A stretch of DNA of 49,749 bases from Fragilariopsis cylindrus CCMP1102 (Eukaryota; Bacillariophyta; Bacillariophyceae; Bacillariales; Bacillariaceae): positions 1-49,749 of the forward strand of contig FMBT01000565.1 in NCBI GenBank assembly GCA_900095095.1. Reading direction: 5' to 3'. Under the pieces are notes generated by a model, which worked only from the letters and a program-made list of their open reading frames with translations, was not told where the DNA came from and did not search any database. The position numbers and the translations under genes were made by a program. Shown here in pieces: positions 11,751 through 21,028 of the stretch (the first letter of the stretch is position 1; each line of letters begins with the position of its first letter).

Positions 11751-12210
11751 TAGTGAAGAAAATGGGGCCTCCAGGGGCAAGTGTAGAATTAAACTATTGG
11801 TATCTTTCGATTACATACGCGTTGTTAATCAATCAGTCAATCAACACACTCCCACTATATAGCAATATCACGGGCCCATACCCGATCAAACGCAACGGTT
11901 TTTTACACAATTTCTACTCATCGTTAGTTCAATCTTATTCATCTTGGGTAAGTCTCAAGTATCCCACGTGTTTTTCTGTTTGTGTTTGCGGTTGTATGCG
12001 AGTGACTGAGTGAATGAGTGACTGAGTGATTGATTGAGCGATTGATTGATTGATTGACTGAGAGAAGGAAAGAAAGAAAGAAAGAAAGGAAGAGAGAGAG
12101 AGAGAGAGAGAGAGGATTCTACTGGATTGGATTGGATTGTATTCAATTCCACATAAAACGTTAACATTTTTATTTTTTGCGGTTCTCGTCACAGTCAAGC
12201 GCCCATTCAC

Positions 12211-12262
<52 letters not shown>

Positions 12263-12490
12263 AGCGTATTCAATTTCGGTTCCGATTTCGAATCAAAACA
12301 TAGTATAGCTAAACTCCCATTCGGGTCGTCCTTGGTTTCGTCTCGCCTTTTTGAAGACGACCCGTTGCTAGTCAAGCAACAGCATTCTCTCATCATCATT
12401 TTCTTCTTCTTCTTCTTCTTCTTCTTCTTCTTCTTCTTCTTCTTCTTCTTTCTTACAAGATTTAATTCAATCACACAGTAGAAATTAACA
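11751..12490. repeat. Simple-repeat cluster
   Basis: Successive microsatellites: (TGAT/TGAC)n about 12000-12060, (GAAA)n about 12069-12090, (GA)n about 12090-12113 and 12223-12257, ATTGG runs about 12124-12140 and (TTC)n about 12402-12450. The long ORFs on both strands here are translations of these repeats and are not believed. Confidence 0.85.
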
Positions 12491-12730
12491 GTGAAATTCT
12501 TTTTCGTTTGGTCCATCGTTCTTCTTTTGATTGCAACTGCCACGACAACGGTAGAAGCATCCATTCGTGGAGCGAGACAAGATGAGCACAAGCAACAAGA
12601 TCAAGTCCGTCATAGTCATCGTCGTCTTTCCCTCCCTGTAGATACAGAGAAAACATTGTATAAAAAATATACACGATGGGAAGATGGACGTGATGATGAA
12701 GTATGGTGTTGCGAATCTACAGAAGGATAA
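12491..12730 (+). pseudogene. Small secreted-protein-like ORF lacking an ATG
   Basis: The 79-codon frame starts KFFFVWSIVLLLIATATTT and continues VEASIRGARQDE. This is a convincing signal peptide (basic/aromatic start, Leu-rich core, A-x-A before S) followed by a short Gln/His/Arg-rich stretch. The only codon in the starting position is GTG (12491), and a TAG lies four codons upstream in frame (12479-12481). A start-codon A-to-G mutation would explain this. The frame ends EVWCCESTEG-stop with no further similarity. I do not recognise the family. A start supplied by an upstream exon is the alternative, but no acceptor was seen that would supply one. Confidence 0.4.
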
Positions 12731-13867
12731 ACTATGAAAATAGATGAAGGACTTGATACATAATCAATATCAGTAGCGAATGCAAGTCATCGCCGAAGTA
12801 GATGATATAGCTGTGCTACTTTTGGAACAAAAGTTACATTGCTTGGAATTTGGTACTTTTAGAACAAAAGTTACATTGCTTGGAATTTGGTGGTTGTCAC
12901 TATCAATTCTTCTCTCTCTTTGCTCTCAGGAGTACAGTTCTCTCCGAAACTTCACCAGAAACTTCAACTTATTTGCACCACCATAACAAGTAAGTAACGA
13001 AAAACTTAGTACTATATATAGTTTGGAAGTAACCAATTACTTCGCTCATAGTTACTTCCAAACTATCTAGAGTACTAGGCCATTTTGAATATTTGGGGAG
13101 TACTTTTCTATTTACGGCTGATGACATGCTTGGAGTGGTTTCAAAAGAATGAGACGTCCTCCAATTTTCAAAGCACACTTAGGATTCCTGCTATTGATTG
13201 CTGTTGTTTAATTGAGAAATTCAAATTCCAACATCATGATACATCGTGACATCATAATAGGACTCAAAGCAGTAGAAAAAGCCTAGTAAATTCTCCAAGT
13301 CAAAATCGAACATCAATCATAGGCTTGTGTGATGTGTTCGAACCATCGCACTTCATTGTCTCATAATTCTCATAACCTATATTATGCTGTCTTTGAAACG
13401 CAATTCTTGTCAGTTACAACGCCAATCAATCAACTCAATCATCTGGATTGACCATAGTGAAGAGAACGCGTAACGTATTGACTATCAATATGACTACAAA
13501 AGAAGAAGACGATATTACTGCAAGATGATGCTGGAAAATGCTGAGCGGTATCTCTTCACCGCAAGTTGCTCATAGGACTGACTCAAATATTTGAGATGAA
13601 GCTTTTGACTCATTTGATTTTGTAGCCATTGCTGATTTACGATTTTTTAAAATCGAGGATGTACTAACTTAGTATCGCGTAATAACTAATATAATTTCAA
13701 ATTGTGTACAATTTACTAATAAACTCAGATTTTCCAACTACTTATTCCAATATATATGTATTATTATGCTAGTTTAAGTGCTGGCATAATATTGCAATGT
13801 AGTGTAGTTTTACCACGCTTTATTGCTCGATAGAAAAGGTCACTTTTATAACTCGGTGGCAAGTTAA
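12731..13867. other. Non-coding spacer with a small direct repeat and an inverted repeat
   Basis: No credible gene. A 37-bp direct repeat (TACTTTTGGAACAAAAGTTA... at 12817 and TACTTTTAGAACAAAAGTTA... at 12854) differs by one base in about 37. The inverted repeat at 13018-13066 is listed separately. The rest is AT-rich, with AATTACTAATAAAC and TATATATGTATTATTATG tracts towards the next gene. Confidence 0.6.
13018..13066. repeat. 16-bp perfect inverted repeat, 17-nt loop
   Basis: ATAGTTTGGAAGTAAC (13018-13033) is the exact reverse complement of GTTACTTCCAAACTAT (13051-13066). It could be a terminator-like RNA hairpin, a protein-binding palindrome or a tiny foldback element. Nothing nearby decides between these. 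Confidence 0.9.
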
Positions 13868-14737
13868 TTATGCTAGTGAACATGCAGTAGTACAAACAAC
13901 TTCAGCAGTACCACAAGAACCTTCACAAATGAAAAGGGCGGGAGGGAAAAAAGCAGTTGCTAAGCAAGCGACTTCGCATGTAGATGACACTGTAACACAT
14001 GCAGCTTCACAAGCTGCCTGCGCTACAATATCGCCAGCGTTGTCAATAAAGATCGAGCAAGTGACAAAATTTGCCACAGGACCATCGGCAAAAAGGCTTT
14101 CAATGGTTAATACATCATTTTGATTTGGAGACTGTTCAATATCGTAACTGATTCCACCACCGGCCATCATTGGATTTGAAAAGATAGCTACCAAAGGTTT
14201 GGCAAGGGCCATATCTTCATCATCACTGGAGACAAATGTGATAGCAGCATTTGGAGATCCTTCTGGGAAGAAACGTGGAAAATCTAGAATAAACTCCGAG
14301 GTAGATAATTCCTCTTCATCTCTAAACGGAATCTCAGCAAACTGAAAGGTGTTACTGATATCATCAGTAACCAGCTTGGCTTGGCCATCTCCAATCAATG
14401 TGAGTCTACAGTTCATTCCCGTTTGAACAAATAAATTCTTCTTTTTTAAAGCTTCATTTTCGCAGGCAGATTTTCCAGCAATGGCTTGGCCGCATACCTC
14501 TCCAATTGCGCTGTTATCCTTGTCATTGTTGCCTACTAATGTCGCAATCTCTTCAACCAACGTTGTCAATGTATCGATACGAATGTTCAACGCATCAATA
14601 GTTTCTTCAAATCTTTTTTCACGCTGGTTGGCACCTTTGTCACCTTTGTCACCTTTGTTTGCCTTCAAAGTACGACCAACAACGGTCAAAGGAGAAAGTA
14701 GCATCGCTGCAACAAAAACACTATTCTTAAAAAGCAT
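13868..14737 (-). CDS. Secreted protein with short collagen-like run and Cys-rich C-terminus (289 aa)
   Basis: The family is unknown to me. The start at 14737 gives a typical signal peptide (LFKNSVFVAAMLLSPLTVVG, residues 2-21). A short Gly-x-x run GDKGDKGAN follows near residue 30. Next is a helical heptad-like segment (EETIDALNIRIDTLTTLVEE, ~44-63), then a mixed globular middle that may be beta-rich (CRLTLIGDGQAKLVTDD). The last ~50 residues are Ala/Val/Cys-rich, with eight or more cysteines in a regular x-C-x3-C style (AACEAACVTVSSTCEVACLA). The collagen-like run next to a coiled coil suggests a trimerising, wall- or mucilage-associated extracellular protein; that is inference. Single exon, ending TAG at 13868-13870. 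Neighbours give no functional hint. Confidence 0.7.
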   Translation of the reverse strand: MLFKNSVFVAAMLLSPLTVVGRTLKANKGDKGDKGANQREKRFEETIDALNIRIDTLTTLVEEIATLVGNNDKDNSAIGEVCGQAIAGKSACENEALKKKNLFVQTGMNCRLTLIGDGQAKLVTDDISNTFQFAEIPFRDEEELSTSEFILDFPRFFPEGSPNAAITFVSSDDEDMALAKPLVAIFSNPMMAGGGISYDIEQSPNQNDVLTIESLFADGPVANFVTCSIFIDNAGDIVAQAACEAACVTVSSTCEVACLATAFFPPALFICEGSCGTAEVVCTTACSLA

Positions 14738-14973
14738 ATTGAGAGAAATTTACTTGAGAATTTAGATAGTAGAAAATTGAAGTGTTTCAGAGTTTGTCTT
14801 TCTATTTTTGTGAGTACAATATTAACATAATTCGTTCCTATTGTCAGTCTATTTCTCATTTTAGCTTGCTCAGCAACTCTTTAAATTTGGCATCACCGAA
14901 GATTGATCACCGAAGATTGCTTTAGCATTCTTACTGTAAGTAAGATCGTCTTCGTACCTACCTGTTGGCACGA

Positions 14974-15111
14974 ATGAAATATCATACGGTTTATTCTGTG
15001 TTTGACAGAAAGAAGGCTGCAGTAGGCGATGTCGTAGGCGATTTCGTAGGCGATGAATTAGGTGATGCAGAAGGCGATGCAGTAGATCGTCACGATGTGA
15101 CAGGTTGTTGA
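14974..15111 (+). CDS. Short ORF with VGD/xGD repeats (45 aa), probable fragment
   Basis: The ATG at 14974 opens MKYHTVYSVFDRKKAAVGD and then a run of GD-spaced units (VVGDFVGDELGDAEGDAV), ending HDVTGC-stop. At DNA level the run is a degenerate TAGGCGAT repeat (about 15020-15085). The regular spacing and biased composition suggest the C-terminus of a repetitive protein. A TAA lies in frame ten codons upstream, so either it is a tiny protein or a last exon. No homologue is recognised. Confidence 0.25.
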   Translation: MKYHTVYSVFDRKKAAVGDVVGDFVGDELGDAEGDAVDRHDVTGC

Positions 15112-15112
15112 A

Positions 15113-15290
15113 GCTAATAATACGAACACTGAGTGTCACACTTATTATGGAAAGAACAATTACATGCAAAGGAAAGGAAAGGAAGGAACAATTAGGAATA
15201 ATGTAACTAATGATGCGAACACTGAGTGTCACACTTATCATGGAAGGAACAATTACATGCAAAGGAAGAAACAATTAGGAATTAAATACT
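15113..15290. repeat. 93-bp tandem direct repeat
   Basis: CGAACACTGAGTGTCACACT occurs at 15123 and 15216, each followed by TAT-ATGGAA-GAACAATTACA, TGCAAAGGAA and AACAATTAGGAAT. The copies differ by small indels in the GGAAA run. ACACTGAGTGT inside each copy is a palindrome. The minus-strand ORF reading through here (14870-15274) is a shadow of the repeat. Confidence 0.85.
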
Positions 15291-16398
15291 GTACCGTATC
15301 ACAATTTTAAGCGAAGTTTTAGTCCGATACAATTTTCGGTCAATCTCAGACAAAAACCAATACTATATATTATGAACGCGACTTCACTGATATGACTAAA
15401 GGCCTAAGTAATGATGCAAACCGAGTCGACGAACGCCCGTTCTCTGGGGATCAAGAACCATTAGGCATTTTGTTGGGGATAAATGTTAATATAAAAATCA
15501 TTACCGTATGAGGACTATCAAAATTTGCATCTGATTTAACCGCTACAATGCCATTACCAACAGGTGGTTGCGGCGGTATTGGTTCTCAGCCTTGTTAGAC
15601 TTTGAACAGAATCGAATCAATCGATTTGCTTTCATCTTGCACACGTTTACCGGTCCTCGTGCAATTTTCACTTTTCATATATATATATAATATTATAATA
15701 TTTGTTATTAATTAAAAAAAAGTCTGTTAAGTAACTATTTTAATTTTCATATATATTTTCTTGTTATTAATTAAAAAGAACAATTTTCAGTTAATATTTT
15801 GCTAGCTAGCTACAGTACTTGATACGTTTCACAAACTATGGACGAAACAGATGCTATTAATCTTAATATTAATATACTAAGAGTTGTTACTCACTTCCCT
15901 ATACCCTTTTGAATACGGACCTTTCTTCCGAAAGATGGTTATTCTTATGTAGATATCTGTACAGTAGTAGAAAAATTTACGCAATAGCGGCGCGGGCGAA
16001 TTTATCGTTGTTGGACGAAGAAGGAAGTACGATATTAGACAGGGATAACAGAACATGTTTTAGTGATATAAGCAATTAGTTTAAGAAGTACATGTTTATG
16101 TTTTCTAAGATCTAAACTGAAGGTAGAACAAGATGAATGAAATGATAACCTATATATAAATGTTATTATGTTGATTCTGGTCTTGCTCTACTGTAGATAC
16201 TATGCTATTTTCGTATTTGATTCTTTATTTACCCGACAATCACAACCTAATAAGATACGTTCTGTTCCATCTTTCATCTACCGGTGTTGACGACTGTACG
16301 CCCGGCTGTAGTTGTTAGCTATTACGAAACAACTCCTACGTTAGTAATGACAAACAGTAACGCCCACCAACCCTCTCCTTGACAACAAATCAATGTTT
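15291..16398. other. AT-rich spacer downstream of the MED14-like gene
   Basis: No credible gene on either strand. TTTTCATATATATA...TTGTTATTAATTAAAAA occurs twice (about 15675-15722 and 15745-15780). The part next to 16399 is the probable 3' flank of the minus-strand gene. No clear polyadenylation signal was identified. Confidence 0.45.
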
Positions 16399-19300
16399 TC
16401 ATATACCAATCGTATCTGCAATGATTGACGCAAAATATTCTACTTCATCTATTAGATCTCTTGTTTCTACGACGGCAGTCGAAGAGGCATTATTAGTAGT
16501 ACCACTGCCACCACCACCGGTCGTATCGGTTTTAATTCGTTTCGTAGGACGTCCTTCTTCTTGCTGTTCTTCTTCTTGCTGTTTTCTATCGTCCTTTTGC
16601 TTATCATCATCCATATCATCATCATCATCAATAATAAATGGAACGAAATTAATTGATTTTCTTATGGGAATACTTGATGGTGATTGTTCAAGTTCAACTT
16701 TAATGTTTGCGCCATATACAGTTAGTCCACCTCCTCCTCGCCCGTCAGTTTTATCATTTTCATTACCAGTATCATTATCGTCATCAATTATACTACAACA
16801 AATCCCAAATCGTTCTTGTTCCGCAATAGAATGTTTTATTCTTTCACCAGATATATCAGTAGTCCACGACGTATGTTCAACTAATTTTGAATCAAGTAAT
16901 AAACTTGGTGGCGGGGCTGTTAAAAATGATGATAATACAATTTTATTTTTGTTATTATTATTGTTTGCATCGACGACAGTTGTCATCATTTTGATATCAA
17001 TTTCTTTTATTAGATCAAGTTTACCACCCGACATTTCTGGTGATGAATCAATACCTGATGCAACATTTAATGAAACAATTGACAGTCCATACAGTACAGA
17101 CATACCACAGCATGTCATTAATGAAACTTTGACATCCTTACATGCTAATCCGATCGCACGTTTTCGTAAACTTGGACTATTATTCTCATCCGAATCGTTC
17201 CAGGAATGTATCCCAACACCAGTACGTTGTCCTAATACATTCATTGATCTACATAATGAGTCAAACGAGTCACGTACAAATCTACCAGAATTAAATATTG
17301 CCGCTTGATTTCGACTACTACTACTACGATGTTTATTATTTTTAGCAAGTGTTGCAATTCGAAGTAAAGTTGTATCACTTGCAGCACGTGGTACATCATT
17401 ACATGCCATATATTGTAGTAAAGGTGTACTTCGTGAAAAGATTGGTACAAATGATCCGGTACGTGAATCACACGCTAATCGAAACAAAACCACAGGTTTT
17501 TTCGACGATGATGATGATGATGATGACGTTGCTGACGTTGATAATAATAAATTGGCATCATCATCACCCTTTCCATCATCGCCGGAAGAAGTATCGTCTT
17601 CAGCAGTGTAGTATTGTATATTAGCAGCAACAATAATACTACCCTTTTCAACTTTTAATGTTATCCATGATGGTAATATACTGCTTCGTGTAGAAGACCC
17701 ACCTGACGTTGACGTTAATAGTGCATTTACCATAGCATAACATTTCCTTTCAGCACATAATAATGTTGCTGCTAATAATGCTTCACTTGCACTTAATGCA
17801 AATGGATTTGATGTTGCTTCTAATAAATCTTGTATTGTGGATCGAACATGATTATGATTGCTGTCATTATTATTATTATTATTATTCGAATGGTTCACAA
17901 TCGAATCTGCACCACTTAATGATACTTTAATACCAACATTAATTTCAAATCGAATTGATAATGTGAATCGATTAGTCACAGTAGGATTATTATGTACCGA
18001 TCGTGATACAGTCGATACAGAATCATCACCAGCAGCTACTGATGATGCGCCACCTGTGCCGCCTGCGCCGCCTGTTGTTGTTGTTGATGACGGGATTGTT
18101 GATGAACGTTTGTTATTATTGTTACTATTCTTCTTTCCTTCATCTTCATCGTTCTCATCATTCTCCACGATCTCTTCATCGTTATACAAATCCGACATAG
18201 ATGGTGGACCGTAACGATCATCCACAGTCCAAAAACTAATAGACATAATACCTAATATTTTACTATTTGGTCTATTATCAAAAAATTGAACTGGTGTCAC
18301 AACAATATTACTATTTGTTATGGAAGATTTATTATTGACATTCGGTGGTCCACTCCGACCTTGATAGGCGCCATAACTTTCACCACTATTACTGTTACTA
18401 CTGTTACTGTTACTGTTACTATTATAATTACTTTGATTATTTTGATTACTACCCCAATTCCCTTTTGCTAATGATTTTGCTTGTTCTGATAATATTTCTA
18501 ATTGCCATGATAAACTAAAATATTGTGCCACACGAAATAATGCATTTAATGGTCGTGCTACTACTACACGACGTCGTGATGATGATGGTAGTTGTTTTGG
18601 TACTAGTATAGCTTTTTTGGCTTTATTATCGTTCTTCAATTTTAATTTTCGTTTCATATTCTTTTGTTTAATATATAATTCTTCTTTGGACATTGCTAAG
18701 GAACATAATCGATGTAAATTGTATCGTTGTTTATTATTTGGATCTAATTGATGATTGGATTGTCCTGTCTTTGCTTGTGCATAAACATCCACACTAATTA
18801 GTGTCCATTGTGCTTCTTGTGGTTCATCTTCAATTTCTTCTAAATCGGCCTTCTCTTTATCAGTTGTTAATACTGTTAACACAGCTTCTAATGGATATAC
18901 TGTTTTAGTTTCACCAGTACCACTATCAATGGTTGTCTTTGGTTTGCCATATATTAATCGTACAATACCATCACCACGTAATATAATTTTCCATGGTTGT
19001 ATAGATGCATTCAAAGAACATGATGATGATGATGATGAATTCGCTAGAGTAGTAGACTTATTTTTATTTTTGTAGTAACCAACTTCACCCAATAATAATT
19101 TTCTACGTACTGCCATTGACCAACGTTCGGATACTTCTTTTTTTGACCAATGTTTTTCTTTGGATATTTCATAACGATCAATTTCTAATTTCAAATCACT
19201 AGGTAAATCATACCAAAATGATGATGCTTTTCCTTTTCCTCCTTCTTCTACTACACCACCAACTGAGGTACTCGTAGTAGGACTACACATAAAATCTAAT

Positions 19301-19989
19301 GATCCATATATATCATGTGGACCTTGTCTTATACTAAACAAACGTCCATGAAAGAAATATAAGGCATCTTGACATTCATCATTTTGTATCCATGCTGTTC
19401 GTGCGTGTGTTAATGCATTCATTGATACGTTCACATAATTTGTTAAATTATATTTATTAGCTTGATCTTGATCCTGATCACCAGCACTATTCGATACAGT
19501 CAATGCTGCTACGTGTGTTAATGCTTTGGAATGTGTTGCCAATCTATATGATAATTCATGACGACGATTGACAAACGACAGATTCGACATTTTATCTTTC
19601 CTTTTACCTTGACTATTATCAGGCGGTGAATCATCATCACCTGGTCCTCCTCCTGTCGCACCACCACTACCACTACCGCCTGCAATAATTTGAACTAATT
19701 CACCATGTGCCATATCATATAGATCACGATATAAACTATCGGTACATGCCATCACCACACTGAGTAAAGGTGCTGTCATAAGTGATCCATCCTCCGGATT
19801 TAATATTAATTCTAGTTTTTGTGGTTGCAACTTTCCTCCTGCTACTTGAGTTAGTTGTTGTTGTTGTTGTGCTGTTGTCGGTAGTAGTGAAACTGGTGCG
19901 GGAATTGCTGCTGCTGCCGTTGTGGCTGCCATAGCTGCAGTAGCAGTCGCAGCAGCATCAGCTGGTGAATTGGTTGTACTACTATTCAT
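16399..19989 (-). CDS. MED14: Mediator complex subunit 14 (MED14/RGR1)-like protein, 1196 aa
   Basis: MED14 is the backbone subunit joining Mediator head, middle and tail in RNA polymerase II transcription; it acts in the nucleus. The call rests on pattern. An N-terminal helical block has LYRDLYDMAHGEL (near 90), RRHELSYRLATHSKALTHVA (near 135-155), and DALYFFHGRLFSIRQGPHDI (near 210-230), followed by a two-residue-wide LPSDLKLEID. A beta-rich part (IILRGDGIVRLIYGKP, AQWTLISVDVYAQ) is next. Then PLNALFRVAQYFSLSWQLEI and LSEQAKSLAKGNWGS (near 480-515) precede an ISFW strand, the order seen in MED14 proteins. Low-complexity inserts (poly-Q, SN, DDDD) separate the blocks, as is common in diatoms. 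One exon, start at 19989, stop at 16399-16401. The C-terminal half is weakly diagnostic. MED17 was considered and fits less well. Confidence 0.65.
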   Translation of the reverse strand: MNSSTTNSPADAAATATAAMAATTAAAAIPAPVSLLPTTAQQQQQLTQVAGGKLQPQKLELILNPEDGSLMTAPLLSVVMACTDSLYRDLYDMAHGELVQIIAGGSGSGGATGGGPGDDDSPPDNSQGKRKDKMSNLSFVNRRHELSYRLATHSKALTHVAALTVSNSAGDQDQDQANKYNLTNYVNVSMNALTHARTAWIQNDECQDALYFFHGRLFSIRQGPHDIYGSLDFMCSPTTSTSVGGVVEEGGKGKASSFWYDLPSDLKLEIDRYEISKEKHWSKKEVSERWSMAVRRKLLLGEVGYYKNKNKSTTLANSSSSSSCSLNASIQPWKIILRGDGIVRLIYGKPKTTIDSGTGETKTVYPLEAVLTVLTTDKEKADLEEIEDEPQEAQWTLISVDVYAQAKTGQSNHQLDPNNKQRYNLHRLCSLAMSKEELYIKQKNMKRKLKLKNDNKAKKAILVPKQLPSSSRRRVVVARPLNALFRVAQYFSLSWQLEILSEQAKSLAKGNWGSNQNNQSNYNSNSNSNSSNSNSGESYGAYQGRSGPPNVNNKSSITNSNIVVTPVQFFDNRPNSKILGIMSISFWTVDDRYGPPSMSDLYNDEEIVENDENDEDEGKKNSNNNNKRSSTIPSSTTTTGGAGGTGGASSVAAGDDSVSTVSRSVHNNPTVTNRFTLSIRFEINVGIKVSLSGADSIVNHSNNNNNNNDSNHNHVRSTIQDLLEATSNPFALSASEALLAATLLCAERKCYAMVNALLTSTSGGSSTRSSILPSWITLKVEKGSIIVAANIQYYTAEDDTSSGDDGKGDDDANLLLSTSATSSSSSSSSKKPVVLFRLACDSRTGSFVPIFSRSTPLLQYMACNDVPRAASDTTLLRIATLAKNNKHRSSSSRNQAAIFNSGRFVRDSFDSLCRSMNVLGQRTGVGIHSWNDSDENNSPSLRKRAIGLACKDVKVSLMTCCGMSVLYGLSIVSLNVASGIDSSPEMSGGKLDLIKEIDIKMMTTVVDANNNNNKNKIVLSSFLTAPPPSLLLDSKLVEHTSWTTDISGERIKHSIAEQERFGICCSIIDDDNDTGNENDKTDGRGGGGLTVYGANIKVELEQSPSSIPIRKSINFVPFIIDDDDDMDDDKQKDDRKQQEEEQQEEGRPTKRIKTDTTGGGGSGTTNNASSTAVVETRDLIDEVEYFASIIADTIGI

Positions 19990-21028
19990 GATACTCTTTT
20001 TTCTGCTACGACTGCTAATGCTGCTATTGCTACTGAATTGTTTTGTTTTTTTTGATTTGATCTCAGCTTTCTTTTTGGTTTTTGGGCTACCGTATTGGCT
20101 TCGGTTTTGTTTAAATTTCGAATTGAATGAATCAAATCAAATCAAATCGAATACAATAAAATGGAATGAAGTCTCTTACTCAAATTAAATCTGAATCTAA
20201 ATCCAATCTCAGCTTTCTTAATCTCTCTCTCTCTCTCTTTTTCCCTTCCTCTTTTTTTTAAAAACCCTCGTTTTCGTCTCTAGAACATCAACCTACTGTA
20301 ATGCTGCAACACTTTAATTCTGTAGGCGATGCGATGTTGTTTTGTTATTGTTATTGTTATTGTTCAACAGAATCTAAATCCAATCTCAGCTTTCTTCTTT
20401 TTTCTTCCAATCTTCTCAAATCTCTCTCTCTCTCTCTTTTTTTTTTCCTTCCTCTTCTTTTACTACCCTCGTGTTCCTCTCTAGTACATCAACCTACTGT
20501 GATGCTGCCAACACTTTAATTCTGTGTGGGCGATGCGATGTTGTTTTGTTTTATTGTTATTGTTATAACAAAGAGGGAGGCGGGATGCTTTGTTTTGCTT
20601 TGCTTTTACTTCCCTGCCTGCCTGCCTGCCTGCACTTCTTGGTTTTGGTTTGTAATCCTACAGTAGAATGAATATGTAGAGTGAGGAGGATGTTGGATGT
20701 CGATGATGGCTGATGTTAATGATGTTGATTGGCTGAGTGAGTTGATGAGTGAGTTTGTGCGTGAACGATGCATCAATTGTTCATGTTTCATTTTTTTTTT
20801 TTCTTGCGTTGCGAAAAGTACCAAGCCAAAGGACGGTACAAAAAGTTGATCCCTAAAAAAACCTTCCGTTTGGATATATTATTTACGAAGGACGGACCGG
20901 ACCGTACGGTAATGTACAGTCTGCTCGCGTTAACAAATACAAAATAACTAATATGTACTGTACACTCTCTTTACACCTGATTCGGGACTAAATGGCCTGT
21001 AGTGGGTCCCGCGTAGTGACTTATTGAT
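19990..21028. repeat. Upstream region of the MED14-like gene with 177-bp imperfect duplication
   Basis: GAATCTAAATCCAATCTCAG occurs at 20193 and 20370, each followed by CTTTCTT, a (CT)n tract, ACCCTCG, ACATCAACCTACTGT, and CACTTTAATTCTGT with GCGATGCGATGTTGTTTTGT. The second copy is longer and diverged. Other contents are (TGCC)n near 20612-20632 and a T-run near 20792. The start of the minus-strand gene is at 19989, so this is its probable promoter and 5' UTR. I see no gene. Confidence 0.75.

Noticed and set aside
11935..12591. 218-aa minus-strand ORF and the overlapping 114-aa plus-strand ORF
   Set aside because: Translations of GA, TTC and TGAT microsatellites (poly-K, poly-F, SLSLSL); no real protein composition.
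14870..15274. 134-aa minus-strand ORF
   Set aside because: Composed of the 93-bp repeat and the GTAGGCGAT run read backwards; repeated LSVRIISY is a repeat translation.
16379..17308. 309-aa plus-strand ORF
   Set aside because: It is antisense to the C-terminal part of the MED14-like gene, built of Ser/Ile/Leu runs from the opposite-strand low-complexity codons.
16399..19989. Identification as MED17
   Set aside because: The order of the RRHELSYRLATHSKAL, FFHGRLFSIRQGPHDI and FRVAQYFSLSWQLEI blocks fits MED14 better.
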